Below are positions 6,700 through 9,520 of a DNA stretch of 9,520 bases, piece by piece. Every line of letters starts with the position of its first letter. Positions within the stretch are counted from its first letter, which is position 1. Below the pieces are notes generated by a model. It ran no database searches. It had not been told where the DNA came from and saw nothing but the letters and a program-made list of their open reading frames with translations. Source of the DNA: an uncultured Collinsella sp. (GTDB taxonomy: Bacteria > Actinomycetota > Coriobacteriia > Coriobacteriales > Coriobacteriaceae); contig URUC01000077.1 of NCBI GenBank assembly GCA_900550965.1, positions 1 to 9,520 of the forward strand, in the 5' to 3' direction. The translations under genes were made by a program, and so were the position numbers.

Positions 6700-7185
6700 T
6701 TAGTTGAGGGCGGCTCGGGCTAGGCGAGCTTCGGCGTCCTCCTCGGTGACGCCCAAGGCCACGGCGAATTCCTCGATGGAGCGGCGCTTGGCTTCCTTAA
6801 GTACGCGCATGTAGTAAGAGCTGGGCTTTTTATCTGCTTCCTCGGCCTGGCGAATGCGGTGCATCATGGTCTTTGCCACGCGGACCGTCTCGGGCGCGCC
6901 CAGCTTGAGCTGCTGCTTAAAGTGCGTCTCCTCAAGTGAGCTGTTGCGCTCGGTAAAGGTGTCGCACTCCAGCTCGTCGTAGTGGCTCAGCAGGTGCTCG
7001 GCATCTTGCTGCGAGATGGCAGCGTGCAAACGGTCGGCCTGCGCCACGGGGTACATGAGGATTGTCTGCGCATGTCCCTGCTTGGTCTCGAGCAGCAGCA
7101 TGGGCTGCGGTGTGTCGTCCCTAAAACCGACGACGGTGCAGACTCCCTGACCCGGATGAATGACGTGTTGACCGATTGAGAACAT
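6700..7185 (-). CDS. CarD-family transcriptional regulator (RNA polymerase-binding)
   Basis: CarD/CdnL proteins bind the RNA polymerase beta subunit and the upstream edge of the -10 element to stabilise open complexes. The 161-residue protein opens with the CarD/TRCF-type RNA polymerase-interacting domain (FSIGQHVIHPGQGVCTVVGF, 2-21; domain about 1-60). A helical C-terminal part follows (about 61-155, including THFKQQLKLGAPETVRVAK and SSYYMRVLKEAKRRSIEEF), as in the family. The sequence contains no tryptophan. By eye, Phe77 in DTFTERN falls where Mycobacterium CarD has Trp85, the residue that wedges into the promoter DNA. The protein may therefore be a divergent paralogue of the general factor. 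ATG 7185 has GGAGG at 7190-7194 (minus strand) with 4-nt spacing. It is divergent from argS across 342 bp, and its transcript is ended by hairpin copy B. Confidence 0.88.
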   Translation of the reverse strand: MFSIGQHVIHPGQGVCTVVGFRDDTPQPMLLLETKQGHAQTILMYPVAQADRLHAAISQQDAEHLLSHYDELECDTFTERNSSLEETHFKQQLKLGAPETVRVAKTMMHRIRQAEEADKKPSSYYMRVLKEAKRRSIEEFAVALGVTEEDAEARLARAALN

Positions 7186-7214
7186 GCTACCTCCAACTTA
7201 TACGAATTTACGTA

Positions 7215-7243
7215 TGTCTAGAATAACACGCTGACGTGCGCAA
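7215..7243 (-). promoter_or_regulatory. Candidate promoter of the CarD-like gene
   Basis: On the minus strand TTGCGC (7238-7243) and TAGACA (7215-7220) are separated by 17 bp. Both hexamers are weak matches. The inverted repeat ATACG-N6-CGTAT (7200-7215) abuts the -10 and would overlap the transcription start, where an operator could act. Confidence 0.3.
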
Positions 7244-7431
7244 ATCCTCACTTTATGCAGGAAAAGCACACAACTCTGATAGGTAAGAGTATTCGATAAA
7301 AGACACAGCTCATTCACACCTTTATGCATTTTCAACGCGTGCATAATCTGCAGGCAGACCGGCATCTTTGAGTGAGTCCATACAAGCTGTAGTCAATTTT
7401 GTGCATATGCAATTTCGATTGGCTTTACCCT

Positions 7432-7460
7432 GCGACAGTGCCCGTCGCTTGTGATAGAGT
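7432..7460 (+). promoter_or_regulatory. Candidate promoter of argS
   Basis: GCGACA (7432-7437) and TAGAGT (7455-7460) match the -35 and -10 consensus at four of six positions each, with an ideal 17-bp spacer. Transcription would begin near 7467 and give a leader of about 60 nt to ATG 7528. The palindrome TGCATATGCA (7402-7411) lies about 20 bp upstream of the -35. Confidence 0.45.
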
Positions 7461-7527
7461 GCTACAAACTCTGGCTTTTGCCCTACGAGTGACCAAGAGC
7501 TCGGGGGCTTTAACACAAGGAGGATCT

Positions 7528-9381
7528 ATGCCCGAGAAGATTGAAGAGCTGGTACGCGCTGCGCTTGCTGCGGCCCAGGAGGCCGGCGACCTTTCCGCAT
7601 TTGAACTTGACGATTGCGCTATCGAGCGACCGGCTGACACTTCTCATGGCGAGTGGACCTCTACCATGGCCCTGAAGTCCGCCAAGCTGGCCCACTGCGC
7701 CCCGCGCAAGATCGCCGAGGCCATCGTTGCCCATATGCCCGAGGATCCCGCGATCGAGAAGGTTGAGATCGCAGGCCCCGGTTTCATCAACTTCTACCTC
7801 TCCGTTGCCGTCAAGAACGCCATCTTTGGCGAGGCTCGCGAGAAGGGCATGGACTTCGCTAAGTCCAACGTCGGTGGTGGCCTGAAGACCCAGGTCGAGT
7901 TCGTTTCCGCCAACCCCGTCGGCCCCATGCACATTGGTCACGGCCGCTGGGCCGCTCTGGGCGACTCCCTTTGCCGCGTCATGGACCACGCCGGTTACGA
8001 CATCCAGCGTGAGTTCTACATCAATGACCACGGCTCTCAGATGAACACCTTCGGCAACTCCATCAGCACGCGCTATATGCAGCTTGCCGACATCATCGCC
8101 AAGCAGGGCGTTGATATCGACGAGGCTCACAAGCTGCTGATCGCCGACCGTGACGCCTTTGTTGCCGACGAGAACGACGAGCATCCCGAGACCCATCCGT
8201 ATCAGGACAACTTTGCCGAGACTCTGGGCAAGGACTCCTACGGCGGCGACTACATCATCGACGAGGCCGCCGAGTTCTGGCGCACCGACGGCGATAAGTG
8301 GGTCGACGCCGATCCGCAGGAGCGCATGGAGAGCTTCCGTGAGCGCGGCTACGTGAAGATGGTCGACAACATGCGCGACCTCTGCCACGCCGTCAACTGC
8401 GACTTTGACCGTTGGTACTCCGAGCGCTCGCTGTATGTGAAGGACACCGAGGGCGAGACCGCCGGCACCTCCGCCGTCGACCGCGCTTTTGAGAAGCTCG
8501 ACAAGATGGGCTACCTCTACACCAAGGACGGCGCCCTGTGGTTCCGCTCCACCGATCTGGGCGACGACAAGGACCGCGTCCTGATCAAGTCCGACGGCGA
8601 GTACACCTACTTCGCCTCCGACGTCGCCTATCACTGGGATAAGTTCCAGCGCGTCGACCACGTCATCGACATCTGGGGCGCCGACCACCACGGTTACATC
8701 GAGCGCGTCCGCTGCGTCTGCGACGCTCTGGGTTACCCCGGCAAGTTCGAGGTTCTACTGGGCCAGCTCGTCAACCTGCTGCGTAACGGCAAGCCCGTCC
8801 GTATGTCCAAGCGCAAGGGCACCATGGTGACCCTGCAGGAGCTCGTCGACGAGGTCGGCTCCGATGCCGCTCGCTACACGCTCATCTCCAAGAGCTCCAA
8901 CCAGATGGTCGACTTCGACATTGAGGCCGTTAAGAAGCGCGACAACTCCAACCCGGTCTATTACGTGCAGTACGCTCACGCTCGCGTCTGCTCCATCCTG
9001 CGCCGTGCCGCTGACGTAACGCCTGAGCAGGCCGACGAGATGGGCATGAAGGCCGTTGCCGCCAAGGCCATCGGTGAGAACGTCGATTACTCGCTGCTGA
9101 CCGACCCGACCGAGCTCGCCCTTTCGCGCAAGCTTAACGAGCTTACCGACCTGATCGCCAGCTGCGCTCGCGACCGCGCTCCGTTCCGTCTGACGCACTT
9201 TGCCGAGGAGCTCGCCGGTGACTTCCACAGCTTCTACGCTGCCTGCCAGGTGCTGCCGAGCGAGGGCCGTCCCGTCGGCCCCGAGCTTTCGCGTGCCCGT
9301 CTGGCCGCTTGCGATGCCGTCCGCGTGACGCTCGCCCTGGTGCTCACCCTCGTTGGCGTTTCCGCGCCCGAGCAGATGTAA
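7528..9381 (+). CDS. argS: Arginyl-tRNA synthetase
   Basis: ArgS, a class I aminoacyl-tRNA synthetase, charges tRNA-Arg with arginine using ATP, and the family normally needs the tRNA for amino-acid activation. The 617-residue protein has the N-terminal tRNA-binding domain (about 1-100, ending in IAGPGFINFYL), the HIGH box HIGH (135-138, in SANPVGPMHIGHGR), WGADHHGYI (383-391), the KMSKS-loop equivalent RMSKRKG (425-431), and the DALR-type anticodon-binding domain from about 475 to the C-terminal SAPEQM. ATG 7528 has a near-perfect AAGGAGG at 7517-7523. The frame stays open back to an ATG at 7399, but that extension lacks an SD and contains the candidate promoter. Compared with the ~556-residue Bacillus enzyme, about 40 extra residues lie within roughly 186-238. 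Serine codons are mostly TCC rather than the TCG common in neighbouring genes, as expected for a highly expressed gene. Confidence 0.97.
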   Translation: MPEKIEELVRAALAAAQEAGDLSAFELDDCAIERPADTSHGEWTSTMALKSAKLAHCAPRKIAEAIVAHMPEDPAIEKVEIAGPGFINFYLSVAVKNAIFGEAREKGMDFAKSNVGGGLKTQVEFVSANPVGPMHIGHGRWAALGDSLCRVMDHAGYDIQREFYINDHGSQMNTFGNSISTRYMQLADIIAKQGVDIDEAHKLLIADRDAFVADENDEHPETHPYQDNFAETLGKDSYGGDYIIDEAAEFWRTDGDKWVDADPQERMESFRERGYVKMVDNMRDLCHAVNCDFDRWYSERSLYVKDTEGETAGTSAVDRAFEKLDKMGYLYTKDGALWFRSTDLGDDKDRVLIKSDGEYTYFASDVAYHWDKFQRVDHVIDIWGADHHGYIERVRCVCDALGYPGKFEVLLGQLVNLLRNGKPVRMSKRKGTMVTLQELVDEVGSDAARYTLISKSSNQMVDFDIEAVKKRDNSNPVYYVQYAHARVCSILRRAADVTPEQADEMGMKAVAAKAIGENVDYSLLTDPTELALSRKLNELTDLIASCARDRAPFRLTHFAEELAGDFHSFYAACQVLPSEGRPVGPELSRARLAACDAVRVTLALVLTLVGVSAPEQM

Positions 9382-9428
9382 CCTGCGGGTCATTTGGCCG
9401 TGTAGGTTTGGTTTAACAGAGCCCTATA

Positions 9429-9460
9429 AGCCCGATCTCCTACGGAGGTCGGGCTTTTTT
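9429..9460 (+). terminator. Rho-independent terminator of argS
   Basis: AGCCCGATCTCC (9429-9440) pairs with GGAGGTCGGGCT (9444-9455) over 12 bp with one T-G wobble around the loop TAC, followed by a run of six T (9455-9460). It lies 47 bp after the argS stop codon. Confidence 0.92.
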
Positions 9461-9520
9461 CGCAAACGCCGACGTATTGATGAATTTGGAACTGCTGGAA
9501 ATACGAAACTATGCCGGTTT
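9461..9520. other. Unassigned 3' edge of the window
   Basis: After the argS terminator the last 60 bp hold no feature I can support. An ATG at 9480 opens a plus-strand frame to the window end (MNLELLEIRNYAG), but no ribosome site precedes it and 13 codons are too few to judge. Confidence 0.3.

Larger units (their letters stand above)
7186..7527. other. Divergent carD-like/argS intergenic control region, AT-richer, motif-rich
   Basis: No gene is supported in these 342 bp. The region is visibly richer in A/T than the flanking genes. It holds an inverted repeat ATACG-N6-CGTAT (7200-7215) next to the carD-like ribosome site; a direct repeat CTTTATGCA at 7251-7259 and 7320-7328; an inverted repeat TTATGCA (7322-7328) with TGCATAA (7340-7346), spacer 11; and a perfect palindrome TGCATATGCA (7402-7411). 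The shared ATGCA/TGCAT core suggests binding sites for one regulator, but no protein can be named. Candidate promoters for both genes are listed separately. A minus-strand open frame at 7322-7516 has no usable start and is not called. Confidence 0.5.

Noticed and set aside
7322..7516. Minus-strand open frame of 64 codons with a coding-like 3' end (DSLKDAGLPADYARVENA)
   Set aside because: It would need a GTG start with no ribosome site and overlaps the argS promoter and leader. The composition is intergenic. A decayed gene fragment is possible but unsupported.
7399..7527. N-terminal extension of argS by 43 codons
   Set aside because: No ribosome site precedes ATG 7399, the stretch contains the candidate argS promoter, and ArgS proteins normally begin near the residues encoded from 7528, where a strong AAGGAGG lies.
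7186..7527. T-box riboswitch or tRNA gene upstream of argS
   Set aside because: I found no T-box sequence, no antiterminator/terminator pair ahead of argS and no cloverleaf. The leader from the candidate promoter is only about 60 nt.
9480..9520. Start of a next gene at ATG 9480
   Set aside because: No ribosome site and only 13 codons before the window ends.

Overview
The window is a compact, high-GC housekeeping segment from what is most likely an actinobacterium of the Coriobacteriia, with a Collinsella-like relative as my best guess. The reasons are strong G/C preference at third codon positions, Shine-Dalgarno (SD)-led genes, a CarD-family protein, and protein variants that I recall from that group. 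I could not run a search, so the taxonomy is inference.

Layout: (1) the 3' end of a small single-span membrane protein (1-219, +); (2) nicotinate phosphoribosyltransferase pncB (301-1806, +); (3) glutamate 5-kinase proB (1886-3013, +), ended by a strong hairpin terminator; (4) a short tandem repeat/hairpin (3064-3112); (5) a proline iminopeptidase-like alpha/beta hydrolase (3115-4533, -); (6) gamma-glutamyl phosphate reductase proA (4646-5932, +); (7) a 41-bp hairpin repeat, copy A; (8) an HD-domain hydrolase (5992-6591, -); (9) the same hairpin repeat, copy B; (10) a CarD-family RNA polymerase-binding protein (6700-7185, -); (11) a 342-bp AT-richer divergent control region; (12) arginyl-tRNA synthetase argS (7528-9381, +) and its terminator; (13) 60 bp with no gene I can support.

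How the genes fit together: ProB and ProA carry out the first two steps of proline synthesis from glutamate. Here the two genes are not adjacent. A peptidase gene of the family that releases N-terminal proline sits between them on the other strand, so the locus combines proline synthesis with possible proline recovery from peptides. PncB feeds nicotinate into NAD(P), whose reduced form ProA uses, but I see no regulatory evidence for a link. CarD-like and ArgS are divergent and belong to transcription and translation.

I found no defence system, mobile-element gene, CRISPR array, RNA gene or clearly new multi-gene system. The most interesting structures are non-coding: two 41-bp hairpin elements, identical at 40 positions and conserved even in the loop, that sit at gene 3' ends like mobile or amplified terminators; a related-looking tandem repeat between proB and the peptidase gene; and the motif-rich carD/argS intergenic region. 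Protein-level oddities are a CarD homologue with no tryptophan and an ArgS with an extra stretch of about 40 residues near its catalytic domain.
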